A program made the position numbers and the translations under genes. The notes below the pieces were generated by a model, which was given only the letters and a program-made list of their open reading frames with translations, searched no databases and was not told the origin of the DNA. Shown here piece by piece: positions 34,385 through 44,482 of a stretch of DNA of 64,000 nt; position 1 is the first letter of the stretch, and each line of letters opens with the position of its first letter. Source of the DNA: Neodontobutis hainanensis (Eukaryota > Chordata > Actinopteri > Gobiiformes > Odontobutidae); assembly GCA_024349245.1 (NCBI GenBank), contig JALDNG010000392.1, positions 62,001-126,000 of the forward strand, read 5' to 3'.

Positions 34385-37300
34385 ATATATATATATCCAT
34401 TGTCTATTGTTTTGCAAAAAAATGTTAAGAGTGTATTACTGATGTCTCAAATGACCCCTAAACCAGCTTTTATTAACAGTTTTTATGTGGCAAAGCTTAA
34501 GATTTAATAGTGTTTAAATGTGCTTTGTTTGACAGCAGCTGAAAGTAGATCATTGTTAAATAACAATTAGATTTAACAATTAGATTTAAAAAATGACATT
34601 GTGTTTGACATTTTACATCAGACAGGAAATTACCAAAATATGTAAAAAAAAAAAATACAGAAAGACCTGAACACATCTGAAAGTATGAATGAATGCTATC
34701 AAGATACAGTATTGGTTTACATGTTGCACTTGTGTCTACATTTGATTTATTCCCTGTGTGAATGTTAAGCACTGTCATATTTGTCAAAGGTAGTTAAGAG
34801 AGTAGTGGCTCTTGTGAGACAGTTCATTCATCTGGAAAGGTTGAATTCAATATAACGTCACAGTTGTGTCACAGTGTGTTCTTATTTACTGACAATGAGA
34901 GCATCTGTCAAATGCAGCAGGTTGATACTTTTAAAAACAGGTTGTGGGAGATGCAAGTAAAGCTGAAGGTTATAAGAAAGTTCAGCTTTACTCTCTAACT
35001 GTATGTGTATAGACTGGACATGATCTGAAATGAGAAGGTAAAAACATACTTTTATTAGATTTAGGCTACAAGACAACATAGTTGGAGTCACAGTGAAACT
35101 GTTGACTGAAGAAAAGAAAATAAGACTTGTTAGTTACAGGAAATGTTGTACATTCAATTTAAATTACACAGTCTAGTCTAAACCACTCTGCCAAAAGTAT
35201 TTTTTTTCTTCACCTTGTAAGTTTCAGCTGTTTCGGTTCAGAGGAAAACAAACATAATGTTGTAACTGTTAAGGCTACATCTAAGCTATTCTGCGACAAA
35301 CAGAGAAACCAAAGACGAAATTGCGTGTTTAATGCCAAATATTACTTACATACATTACACTACACGCAACCTTTAAGACAAAGTCATTGTTGTAAAACTT
35401 CACAATAGCAAAGTCGAAGTCAAAAACTGCTGTCGATTCATCACAAGTTAATCTGAGAGTTAACCTAACACTATCTGTGACAGACGACTCTGTCTAATCT
35501 CAAACTTACTTTAGGCCTACTGGAGTCTATGCTGTCCACCAATACTTTACCTTTGATCAATTATATTGTTGGTGAAATCCACATCCTTGGAACAAGATTT
35601 TTACCATTATCACGAACATTACTCATGTGATTTGTGAGTAGGTGTTTTAAACAGGCATCTCTCTAGACACCTACACTGTGTTTTGTTGTTGATGCAGCTG
35701 CACAGTGCCGCCAGATAATCTGACTCCAGTTGATCCGTCACACCGGGCGAAAACTGAGAAGAGCTGGTGTTGCAGAGGAGACACAGGCTGCGGCTACCAG
35801 ACCAACCCAGTGACAAAACACACGGATTAAAAGACTAGCGTTTTCACAGAGGATATACAGTAATAATTGTTTAGAGTCAAATTAAAATAAAAGAAACTCC
35901 ACAGAAAAGTGGTGACTCAGACTCCAGTAGGACACTAACATGTAGGCTGTGGCAACAGTGAGTGATTGTGTTTAAATGTCTTCTATTGATTATTTGCTTT
36001 GTGAGAATATTTGTGTCACTAATAGCATTTAAAAACATTTTAAAATCTCTAAAATTAATTAATATAATACTGTAATTGTAAACAATAACACAAATCTTTT
36101 TTGTGAGATGACAAGAAAAAGTGGGTGCCCCTTTGGGAGAAGCAAAGGTTTCACACACACGCTTTCACACCTAAACATTTAAACCAAACAGGAAAGTTCA
36201 AAAGTTTGGACCAAACAGTGCAGGTGTGAAAGCTCTCTATGTCAAAATCGATGATTAAATGGATGGGAGAATTTGTGGCTTATTCAAATCATTTGTCATG
36301 AGTTTAAGATGTGTCACTGTCTGATTGGTTACAAATTTGTTTTTGCAGCAGTCACCAGGGAGAGAGGGCAGGTCAAAGGTTCCCCTGATTTATTCTGGAG
36401 ACTAGTATATAGGAAACATAGGGAGCGGAGGAAACAGTCAAAGCTTTACGCTGTCGGTGAGGTCACCCATGAGGAGGTTGAACCACTTTAGGATTCAGAC
36501 AAACAATGCTCATAGAAGAAAGAGAGAGTTCTGGGCAGGGTGTCCTTCCTTCCTCAGAGGAACTCATGGGTGTATTCAGTGAACCACCAAACAAAGGACC
36601 ACAACACATCAGCTGAGGCAGGACTAGAGCACTAGAGGGCAACTTTCGGCTGAGTCCTGCCTGCTCTGTCTTTTTCATAATGAATATAAAATCACATCTG
36701 TCATACTTTAGGCTTGTGGGAAATTTCAAGACCTATACTATCAATTGGTAATATCAGTGAAATCATCACTAAGTAATATTTCTGCCCCTTTTGTAATGTT
36801 CCATGAATGGATGGGCATGTGAGCTAAACACATCACTTAATTAGTCCTTAATGTTCTATCTAGGGTAAAGTAGATTGTTAATAGGATTAGGCTTAAGGTA
36901 AAGTTATGGGGCACCAGTCAAAAGACAAAATAATAATTATTAAAGAAGCCTCATATAAGTTTAAATCGGGGACAGGGATCAAAATATTGTAGTGAAAAAA
37001 GCACATCAAGCATAGGCTATGATATAATATATATAGCAGTGAGGTTGATTCACCAAAATGAATAACCAGATGGAATTTAAAAATGCACAAAAAACAATAT
37101 CAGTAGAAAAAATTATATCTATAACCTAGAAGTTGTAAATAAATAATGGTAGTATACACTACACAGTATATACTACAGCCTAAAGCTATGCACTTTAAGT
37201 CTGCTGTATTCTATTTAAAGTAGCCTTAAAGCGCATAGCTGTTAAATGGCAAAATGCTGAACCAGCCACTTATAGCTCTTGGCTTGAAAATGTACAATAA

Positions 37301-40300
37301 CTCTACAAAATGAAATAAATTACAATCTCGCTAAGACTTCAACAGCCAGCTTTTATCCAGCTGTGGGGTGCAGCTGAGGTTTTACTACTGTAGGATTGAC
37401 TGCAAAATAAACATCTGGGGTACGATTTAATTACTTCTGACCCTGTCTTATTTGTTTTTGAATTGCCTTATGGAAGTTTTAATGTAAGATTTAACCTGTA
37501 AAACTATTATTGTTTGGTGGGATGTGTGTTTTATTTCTATTTGTGGTGCGACAGTGGGACCTATTCTTCTGTGAAAAGATAACCATGGCGTACTGTTGTT
37601 TAAAATCTAATAAAAACAAGTAAAAAAAAAAAACATCTTAAGGCACAAGGAAAATTTCAAAAGCAATTTTTTTCACAATAAATCTTTTAAAACCAATACC
37701 TACAATAGGTCACGTATGTATATTTGAACGCTAGTTTAGTTTATTTGGTCCAAAGAAAAAAACATAGAAAGGGAAAGAAAAAAAATGTATACAATATTAT
37801 AAACAAATCTTTCCTTGAACAAATGGGTGTAGGAAGAATTCAGAAGACTTATTTTGCCTCCCCCTTCTAACCCTCTACTAAAAACACAAGACGTCTACAA
37901 GAAGTTACATTCACAAGAAACAAAGCAAATACCATACCTGCCAATTTTATCCATCATTCATCACCATTCTTTACCATTTTCAGTTACTGTCATCATATTT
38001 ATTCATTTATTTAATTTAATTTAACACTACACAGTGGGAACCCATCTAGAATAGAGCCTTTATAAACTGCAGTTCTTTATGGAGGCATGTTTTATTTTCT
38101 AAAATGAGTCATTGGGAGGAACGCTGCTCATTCTCACTACAATATCTGATTGTTTTGTTTTTCCTCTCCACTCCTTTGACCCCTACTGACCCAGCCCTGT
38201 CCGTCTCCATCCCCACAACTGCTCCACCCATCCCATCCCAGATCTCACTTCTGTATACCACCCCTGCCCTCCCCAGCAGCCATCAGGGTGACTGCAGCCT
38301 GAGGATAGAGCCCTCGTCTGTGGTGGTCAGGTGAGGACCCCCACACTTCACTCTCACCAGTTCCACTGCACTATAATAATACCACGTGTTTGTCTTCAGT
38401 GCGTCACCACAAAACACCGGTAGACATTTAATGCTTATACACCGTTACCATCTCTGACTTGTCTGGGGTCACCTTCTCTGAACTCAAGGGTTCAATCGAG
38501 TTATTACAGAGCACATTTCTTCAAATCACATGAGCAATACAGATAAAAGAAATGTCAAGTGAACATGAAATCAAACAATTAAAGAGCTTAAATATCCAAG
38601 AACATTCAACACATACGGGTGTTGTTATTAACCTAGTAGAATATATTTTTTGGTGGATGTCCTTTTTAAAAGAAGCTGGGGCATTGCTGACATTGCACAA
38701 AACAACATTTGATATTTTGGAACAGTACCAGAACACAGCTTGAAACGAACAGCTTTATGTTTGTCTGTTAAGAGCCTTATCAACAATGCTCCAATCTGAA
38801 GCTTTTAGCAGAGAGTTTTAAAACAAGACTAAGGATAAACAGTCTGAGGATAAATTGGCAAATCCTTCATCAACAGTCAGCTCCACAGGTGCATCACACT
38901 CACTTTACACTTTAAAGAGATTTATGACTCTTTATGCTTCTATTACCTTAAGACATTTTTTGAATAATACAGTAATGAACAAAATTCTTATTTCCATCTC
39001 CTGTAGGTTTGGAGATCCAGTCACAGTAAACTGCTCTTACACAAAGATAAATGTCTCTGTCCTGGGCTGGGAGAATTTACCGGTAATTTATGACTTTTAT
39101 GGAATTATAGAACTTATTTTATGTGTTTTATTTTGTTTTTTTTGGTATGGAGACTGATCTGTTTAGATGTGTGATTGTAACATCTTAGTCGGCGCCTGCC
39201 CACGTCATGGGTCGTTTTCTAGTCTGGAAGGAAGACAGGATAACAAACTGGAGCATCAAGCCCATTTGCTATGCTCTGTCTGATGAAGGAGGCCAGTGTC
39301 AACGCAATTTACCTGTAACAGTCTACAGTAGGTATTGACTGTGAATGATGTGAAATGAATGAATGAATAGTTCCTTCTGATCGTATGTGTCCACAGAGCC
39401 TCCAGAGAGTGTGTCTGTGAGCTTCAGGAACCACTCGGGGCCCTTAAAGGAGGACCACCTGTACTCTGTACAGTGTGAAGTGACGGAAGTGGCTCCGGTT
39501 CAGAATCTGACTGTGGTCTTTTATAAAGACCAGGTTGTTCTTCAGGAACAGAGCAGTAACAGCAGTTGGAAGAGTCCAGTAACTGAGAGCTTCAGAATGG
39601 ACTACAGGGCCAGCAGAGAGGACCATGGAGCCCAGTTCTGTTGTGAGGCCAGACTAGAGCTGGGACATACAGGACCACAGCCCCCTCCAGTGGTTAGGTC
39701 ACACAGCATGACTGCCACTGTGCTCTGTGAGTAAAATAATTTCAGAGTGAAATCTTTTCTAAAAGAATCTACTGCACATTCAAGTGTAAAAACTCTGGGC
39801 TGATCCTCAAGAATATATTTATAGAAGATAATAATGAAGTACTTTTCAATTGAGAATGAATACCATCTTGTTTTGTAAAAGTAATGTGAGCAGGTTGTGA
39901 GTCTGGTCTCTATGTTCATTAACAGCTGGTTTTATTCCATTTTATTTTATGTTTTGGTTTGTCTTGATTGAGACATATTTTCTAAGACCTGGGTAGTGTA
40001 CAGAATGTTAATGCTACACATGGGTTAGCATTAACCATGTGTTCTTGAATCCATCAACAGATGTTTAGATGACATCAAATTGTGACTCAGAATTTTCTCT
40101 GTTTGAATAAGGATAAAACTGAATGCATGTTTGGCACGTCCAACCCGCCCAGTGTCTCAGCTCCTTGTCCTGTTGCTTGGCATCTTAACCTTGTGGTCAG
40201 AAATCTGGGGGTGAAGCTAGACATCACTCTAACATTTAACAAACAAATAGATTCTGTGGTTTGGACAAGCTTTTTTCAGCTTCGCCTCCTATCAAAGGTT

Positions 40301-41159
40301 AAACCCTTCTTGATTCGCGTTGACATGGAGAAAGCTCTATATGCTTTTGTTAGCTCCTGCACAGATTACTGCAATGCGCTCTATGTGGGAGTTAACCAAA
40401 CTTGTCTTCACCAATTGCAGCTTGTGCAAAACACTGCTGCCTGTCCGCTAACAAACAGTCGTAAACATGAGCATATCACACCTGTCTTGTACTCCCTTCA
40501 CTGTCTCCCTGTCCAGTTTAGAATTAATTTAAAAATCTTAATGTTAATGTCTTAGTTTGTTTTTAATGCACTCACGGGCATGGCACCTTTTTATTTCTCC
40601 TAAACTCCTGAACTTTTTGCCCATTGAGTTACGTTCCATCACTGACCTACCTCTGTTTAAAGACAAACTTAAGACCCACTTATTCAGAATGGCTTTTTGC
40701 ACTTAGTGGCACTGTGTCACTGCTCTGTTTTTATTGTGTAAATGTGCTTTAAAAACTATTTGTAATTTGTAATAATGTTTATTAATAATGTTTTTTGATT
40801 GATTGAAGTTCTGGCAGACTAGTGGTTCTGTTTGCTATGGAAAAAAAAAACAATGAAAAGTATGAAAATAGCATGTTTAGTGTGTGTAAGCAGATGTTCT
40901 GACACGGAGCTCTTCTCTTCCTTCGCAGTTGGACCTCAAATCATGTGTGCAGATAAAGTACAGCTGACCGAGGGCCAGCGGCTCAGCTGTGAGGTCAGAG
41001 GAAACCCGTCACCATCAGTCACCTGGATCAGAGATGGACAGGTGATTACCCCGCCCACACGCTCCAGCAGAGAGCATGCTGGGAAATACATTGTCTCGGC
41101 CTGGAGCTACCTGGGACAGAGAGTGCACACGGTGGAGGTGGAGGTGCGCTGTGGTGCGG
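30303..41159 (+). CDS. ICAM-like immunoglobulin-superfamily adhesion receptor, 3' part not found
   Basis: Six exons (30303-30357, 38195-38330, 39007-39082, 39189-39327, 39397-39726, 40929-41159) join with GT-AG borders and consistent phases (1, 2, 0, 1, 1) into about 322 codons. Order: signal peptide, a Pro/Ser/Thr-rich linker, Ig domain 1 split over exons 2-4, Ig domain 2 in exon 5, and Ig domain 3 in exon 6. Domain 2 carries NLTVVFYKDQVVL and DHGAQFCCEARLEL, close to the ICAM second domain (known family pattern NLTVVLL, DHHGANFSC). Domain 1 has the pattern WKED..TNWSIKPICYAL. Several N-glycosylation sequons are present. Products of this family sit at the cell surface and bind leukocyte integrins. 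The next exon (expected phase 1, membrane segment) was not found in the transposon pile downstream, so the gene may be truncated or continue beyond the window. VCAM- or hemicentin-like receptors are alternatives. Confidence 0.65.
30903..31104 (-). repeat. tRNA-derived SINE, minus orientation
   Basis: Read on the minus strand, the head GTGGCTCAGTGGTAGAGTGG resembles an A box and GGTTCGATTCCC a B box. The body (CTTGGTCAAGATACTTAACC) and a 3' end ATCCAAAGCTACTTACATTG-like in plus orientation follow. The internal promoter boxes and body identify a SINE rather than a tRNA gene. It shares its body with the copy at 53168-53374. Confidence 0.75.
31188..31428. mobile_element. MITE with CGTTCACACCAAACGC ends
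   Basis: About 240 bp. The left end GGTGCGTTCACACCAAACGC is mirrored at the right end (GCGTTTGGTGTGAACGTAGC). TAA occurs on both sides (31185-31187 and 31429-31431), a 3-bp duplication of the PIF/Harbinger type. The interior has several GCGCGAAT/ATTCGCGC runs. No coding. Confidence 0.65.
31658..31892 (+). CDS. Possible THAP-domain exon
   Basis: Within a plus-strand open frame, residues encoded at about 31770-31892 read CACSVVACNS, then GLYCFPVELEIRRQWLRALGL. The order Cys..Cys, F/Y-x-FP, and a Trp in RRQW matches the N-terminal half of a THAP zinc finger. The frame reaches a good splice donor (ACT|GTGAGT at 31893), before the distal Cys-x2-His, so an intron within the domain would be needed. 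A TATA-like TATAAAA lies at 31726. THAP domains occur in host DNA-binding proteins and P-element-type transposases. The second half was not found. Only the stretch after about 31745 is plausible as coding. Confidence 0.4.
34190..34305 (+). repeat. SINE 3' tail fragment
   Basis: CAAAGCACTTTATAGAGTGT...CCCTATATAAATGCACACCATTTACC is the tail of the same type of SINE as at 29610-29872. The head and body are missing. Confidence 0.55.
34333..34397. repeat. TA/TG microsatellite
   Basis: Alternating TATATG, TA and TG dinucleotide runs. The short plus-strand ORF reading YMYIYIYICVCVYIYI is a by-product. Confidence 0.9.
36344..36491 (+). CDS. Possible orphan terminal exon (receptor tail-like)
   Basis: A candidate acceptor TTTTTGCAG (to 36349) is followed, in one frame, by about 45 open codons ending LYAVGEVTHEEVEPL and a stop. 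A basic stretch (YRKHRERRKQSK) precedes an acidic, tyrosine-bearing end, which looks like a receptor cytoplasmic tail. It lies 5' of the Ig exons of the ICAM-like gene, so it cannot be that gene's own last exon without a rearrangement. It may be the relic of an upstream paralogue, or chance. Confidence 0.2.
38195..38330 (+). CDS. ICAM-like exon 2 (linker and start of Ig domain 1)
   Basis: Acceptor ACCCAG|CC and donor TCAG|GTGAGG. The exon encodes a Pro/Thr/Ser-rich linker, then GDCSLRIEPSSVVV, which starts Ig domain 1. Phases 1 in and 2 out match exons 1 and 3. The Arg codon spans the intron. Confidence 0.65.
39007..39082 (+). CDS. ICAM-like exon 3 (Ig domain 1, middle)
   Basis: Acceptor CTGTAG|G and donor CCG|GTAATT. 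Encodes FGDPVTVNCSYTKINVSVLG with the B-strand Cys and two glycosylation sequons (NCS, NVS). Ends in phase 0. Confidence 0.65.
39189..39327 (+). CDS. ICAM-like exon 4 (Ig domain 1, end)
   Basis: Acceptor TCTTAG|TCG and donor TACA|GTAGGT. Encodes FLVWKEDRITNWSIKPICYA and then GGQCQRNLPVTVY. It carries two Cys and a sequon (NWS), the ICAM domain-1 pattern. Phase 0 in, phase 1 out. Confidence 0.65.
39397..39726 (+). CDS. ICAM-like exon 5 (Ig domain 2)
   Basis: Acceptor CCACAG|AG and donor CTCT|GTGAGT. The 330-bp exon encodes a whole domain. It starts KPPESVSVSFRNHSG, has a Cys in SVQCEV, then NLTVVFYKD and FCCEARLELG. Phase 1 in and out is usual for Ig-domain exons. This is the part most like ICAM domain 2. 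Confidence 0.7.
39727..40928 (+). other. Intron 5 with a LINE fragment
   Basis: 1.2-kb intron. 39727-40075 shows nothing recognisable. 40080-40810 is an L2-type LINE 3' fragment, listed separately. Confidence 0.6.
40080..40810 (+). repeat. L2/jockey-type LINE 3' fragment
   Basis: The open frame 40082-40555 reads NFLCLNKDKTECMFG, VVRNLGVKLD, FFQLRLLSKVKPFL and SSCTDYCNALYVG, the thumb and C-terminal part of an L2-type RT ORF. Its 3' part (40560-40810) resembles the 3' end with LKTHLFRMAF-type coding and a short tail. 5'-truncated, as usual for LINE copies, and inserted in the same orientation as the ICAM-like gene. Confidence 0.75.
40929..41159 (+). CDS. ICAM-like exon 6 (Ig domain 3)
   Basis: Acceptor TTCGCAG|TT and donor GCGG|GTAAGT. 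Encodes LSCEVRGNPSPSVTWIRDGQ and HAGKYIVSAWSYLGQ, an I/C2-type Ig domain. The position where the F-strand Cys is usual reads KYIVSA, so the canonical disulfide partner is missing. The same loss occurs in membrane-proximal domains of some ICAM-type receptors. A hAT element begins 20 bases after the donor. Confidence 0.65.
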
Positions 41160-41178
41160 GTAAGTCTCATCCATAATT

Positions 41179-43628
41179 CAGGGTGTCCGCAGGGTTTTAA
41201 AAAGTATTAAAAAGTGATAAATCTAAATTGTCAAATTTAAGGCCATTAAAAGTGTAAAATGTGGTCTCATAGGTATTATTTTTTTCCCAAATTAGGTATT
41301 TTTTCAGACTATCAGGTGTCCTATTCTGATTGAAATTCTATCTGTGTTCGCGTTAGTTTGTTTTAATATGGGCTTTAGCATATCTTGGCACATAATCAAA
41401 GATCTTTCGTCTCCGTCTCAATGTATGTTTGATGCTGACGTCATATTCAGTAGTCGTTCGGCATCATCTCAAAACACTGCGCGCTCAACAGAAGTGGCTG
41501 GCTTTGGTTTTATTTTAGACTTGCTTCAAGGCATATCTTCAACGACTGGACAACCATCGCCGTCTTCATGGGCAAATCCAAGTGTTCTAATAGTTGGGTT
41601 AACGACCCAGCGTTTAAGGACTGGCTCAGGCCTGTAGTAGGGAATAACAGGCTTATTGTTCGGTTTGTAAAAAAAACATCAATGTCAACTGAATAGGAGC
41701 TAATGCACTTCGGTCGCATATGCAATCCACTAAACATAAAAATGGAATGTGTGCTCTGAGAGAGCAGTTAATTCTACCAATCTCAGCTGTCTGCGTGGCT
41801 GCACCTCCACCACCACCGCCACAAATTAGTGCCACTGTAGGCCTACTGGCCAAAAGGTATGGCTTCAGCAACGTCTGACCTCTGGGTGGTCATGGGCACC
41901 ACACCAACACTGCACGCGGAGGCTCTGTGGTGTCTGAACACACAGAGTGTTAATCACCACTCATTGAACTCCAATGAAGGAATTTCGGAGCTGTTTAAAG
42001 AAATATTTCCTGACTCTGACATCGCAAAGTCATTCACGTGTGGTAAAGACAAAACTGGGTACATCATCAGATTTGGATTAGCATCGGTCTTTAAATAACA
42101 GCTTGTGGATGGCATCAACAAGGCTGGGCCATTCGTGTTGATGTTTGATGAGAGCCTCAATCAGGTGTCAAAGAAAAAACAACTTTACATCCATGTTCGA
42201 TACTGGGAGGATGACCCTGTCCAATCCAGATACTTTGGATCTCAGTTTTTGGGACTTGGAATGGCCGAAGATTTGTTGCATCACATAAAGGTTAGTTCTT
42301 TTTTAATATAACCCTCATTTGAAAAATTATTCATTCACAAAGATTTTGTATATTATAGGATGATGTTGGTTAATCTGTAAATGCAATGTTTGCATGGCCT
42401 GGTTGTTGTAAAGCTACAGGAGAAGAGCCCCCTGAAATTCCAAGTGGTCAAGTAGATTGCATGCTTGGACCCTTCACAGAGATCCCAATTGGTGCATCAG
42501 ACAGATGAAAGTAATAGTGCAAACATTCCTAGCTCTACTTAGATGTTATAACATGATGTGATGTATGTACTGCCAAATAATAAATTTAAATGACCTACTG
42601 TATTAATTAAAATAACCTACTGTATTAATTAATTTAAAAAAATACCTTAATTTCTTTGTCTATGTTGTAGATGATGTAATCCTTCAGCAGTTTACATCAT
42701 TGCTGTCTCTTGAGGGCAGAGATGAAAAATTCCGCTCTTTCCAGCCTTTCAAGCAACGTGTGGATGTGTTTCTACACTTGACCCTCAGCCCATCTTACCT
42801 GTTGAGATTCTGCCAGAGCGTTTTACTTCTATCACATGGACAATCCACCGTGGAGAGGTTACAGGTTTCAACAAGAAGGTTGAAACCTGTAACCTTCTTG
42901 GTGAATCCTTGGAGGCACTGAGGTTAATCTGTGACAATGTCAGTAGCTGTGGTGGTGTCCTCAAGGTGCCTTTAACCAAGGACCTGCTTGCTTCTGTGGC
43001 CTCAGCAAGGTCCCAGTACAGGCTCTATCTGGAGCAAGAGCGTAAAAAGAGGGAGAGTGATGCTCAAACACAGAAAAGGAAGGCCGCAGAGGACGAACTA
43101 CAGGAGCTCAAGAAGCAACGCAGAGTCCTGGACGAAGTATGTGCCATCCTTGAAAATGATGCCAACAATGGAATTAAGGCACTTGCCATAGGATTTTATG
43201 CCCTTAAGTTCATATTAGGCCTATAGCACAAGTGCAAACAATAGTTCACAGTTCATAGAAGATGCCAGTTTGTGAATCCGGAACAGTTCATTGAAGATGC
43301 CCGTTTGTAATGCATCAACTTGCAATGAATACCAGCCAGTGTGCTGGAATGGCATGCATTTATATATGGAACTAAGGAACTAGTTTGTTTTATTTTGTTT
43401 TATTTTTATTCACTAAGTGAAATAAATGTTCAATATGTTGTCAACATCAGTCTCTAAATCTATTCTTTTTTGTATGTTATATATGTCAAAATCTGTGTAA
43501 ATAAAAGAAAGGTCGATGATTAACACTTGAAATTCAGTGTTGTGATGGTTTTAAAAAATATTCTGAAGGTAGTAAAAAAGGTATTAAAAAGTAGTAAATT
43601 TAACTTAAGGATTGCTGTATATACCCTG
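41179..43628 (+). mobile_element. hAT-like transposon, decayed
   Basis: The left end CAGGGTGTCCGCAGGG and the right end ...ATACCCTG form CAGGGT-type terminal repeats. Subterminal TTAAAAAGTATTAAAAAG (left) and AAGGTATTAAAAAGTAG (right) are also shared. Coding pieces between them belong to a common fish hAT-like ORF. No clean 8-bp target duplication was found. It sits directly behind the last ICAM-like exon. Confidence 0.65.
41568..43226 (+). pseudogene. hAT-like transposase pseudogene
   Basis: Fragments in order: MGKSKCSNSWVNDPAFKDWL (41568 onward; N-terminal zinc-finger region), EALWCLNTQSVNHHSLNSNE and CGKDKTGYIIRFGLASVFK (41859-42098), GPFVLMFDESLNQVSKKKQL (42105-42311; catalytic-region Asp-Glu), LLLSHGQSTVERLQV (about 42823-42870), and a C-terminal coiled coil (42909-43226, DELQELKKQRRVLDEV). 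Stops, frameshifts and a missing middle part show a dead gene. The DNA at 42857-42894 is a perfect 16-bp hairpin within this coding. Confidence 0.6.
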
Positions 43629-43690
43629 TACTTATTTCTTGTCTATCAAGGACTACAGAAGGAATTTAACTGTATAGCTAGAATATTGGG

Positions 43691-43709
43691 GTCTCACGTT
43701 GGTGCGCCA
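43691..43709 (-). other. Retroviral primer-binding site beside a lone LTR
   Basis: The minus strand reads TGGCGCACCAACGTGAGAC three bases after the LTR end ...TTTTAACA. It resembles lysine-tRNA-type sites but has an extra base relative to that pattern, so the tRNA is not assigned. Confidence 0.5.
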
Positions 43710-43712
43710 AAA

Positions 43713-44080
43713 TGTTAAAATAAGTATTCAGTTCAGATCACAAACGAGACGACGGATACTGTAAGCTACATGGTAAATTTTGGAATGGAAGACCGGTTTA
43801 ATTCTTGCAAGAATGAAAAAAATCAGACACATGCAACAATGGTACATGGGGATTTTGCTTAACATGTTTACAGAACATGAAGTTTTTATAGTGTACATTA
43901 TGCCCGCCTCTCAGCTCCAGGCTATGTCAGTCATTGATGTGAATAAGTTTACGTGTATATGCCATACAGAACAGAGTGTCCCTGAACAGTGATTAGATGT
44001 ACTGCAAAGTGATCTCTTGTCTCTTGTCCTCATGTCTTGTCTGGATTAGCCTGGCGCCAATAGGATATACAGATAAAGAC
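43713..44080 (-). repeat. Endogenous retrovirus LTR, minus orientation
   Basis: Shares spaced blocks (GAGACGACGGA, ATTTTGGAAT, ATTCTTGCAAGA) with the LTR at 50386-50740. Its left end TGTTAAAATAAG lies next to a primer-binding site, so it is a 5' LTR read on the minus strand. Only about 60 bases of leader remain before the hAT element. The right limit is approximate. Confidence 0.5.
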
Positions 44081-44482
44081 ATTAAATGTGGATAAGCATA
44101 TAAACTGGAGCAGGAGTGAGAGCATAATATATAATATACAATTACTATGAAAATTTATGATTTGATTAATTTGCACAGTAAAAAAACTAAATTTGACATA
44201 AATGTCAATAGGGTAAAAGAATGAAGAATGTGCAGGGAAGGGTTTGAAGACCAAATGCCTTATAAAATATAAACCTAATCATACAAATATACAATACAAT
44301 ATACAAACACATACAAATAAAATAACTGGACCAAAATTTCAATATTCCCCACACATACAGTTTCAAGATGTCAGCATAATCAACAGTTTCTTTTTAGGAT
44401 TAGGGACTAAATTGTTCTGTGAGCTCTGGCTCAAAGACGTTGAAGGAAAAAAAAAAAAAATCACTGCTGTGCCTGGTTGTAT
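44081..44482. other. No recognisable feature
   Basis: AT-rich sequence with an A14 run (about 44448-44461). No gene or repeat recognised. Confidence 0.4.

Larger units (their letters stand above)
32484..35747. mobile_element. DNA transposon with CCCGGTGTG ends, copy 2
   Basis: 3,264 bp bounded by a perfect inverted repeat of at least 20 bp: CCCGGTGTGACGGATCAACT at 32484 and its complement ending at 35747. The first ~800 bp match copy 1 (24648-25459) in inverted orientation, confirming a repeat family. No ORF longer than about 100 codons and no transposase motif was seen. The interior includes a SINE tail (34190-34300) and a TA/TG microsatellite. No target duplication is evident (left flank ATCGCTGCT, right flank CGAAAACTG). 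The superfamily is unassigned. Confidence 0.65.
30358..38194 (+). other. Intron 1 of the ICAM-like gene
   Basis: A 7.8-kb intron that contains a SINE, a MITE, a possible THAP exon, a complete copy of the CCCGGTGTG-ended transposon, and a possible orphan terminal exon near 36.4 kb. Stretches without any recognised feature: 30358-30900, 31910-32480, 35750-36340 and 36500-38190. The last of these includes an A-rich repeat-like piece at 37740-37900. Confidence 0.5.
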
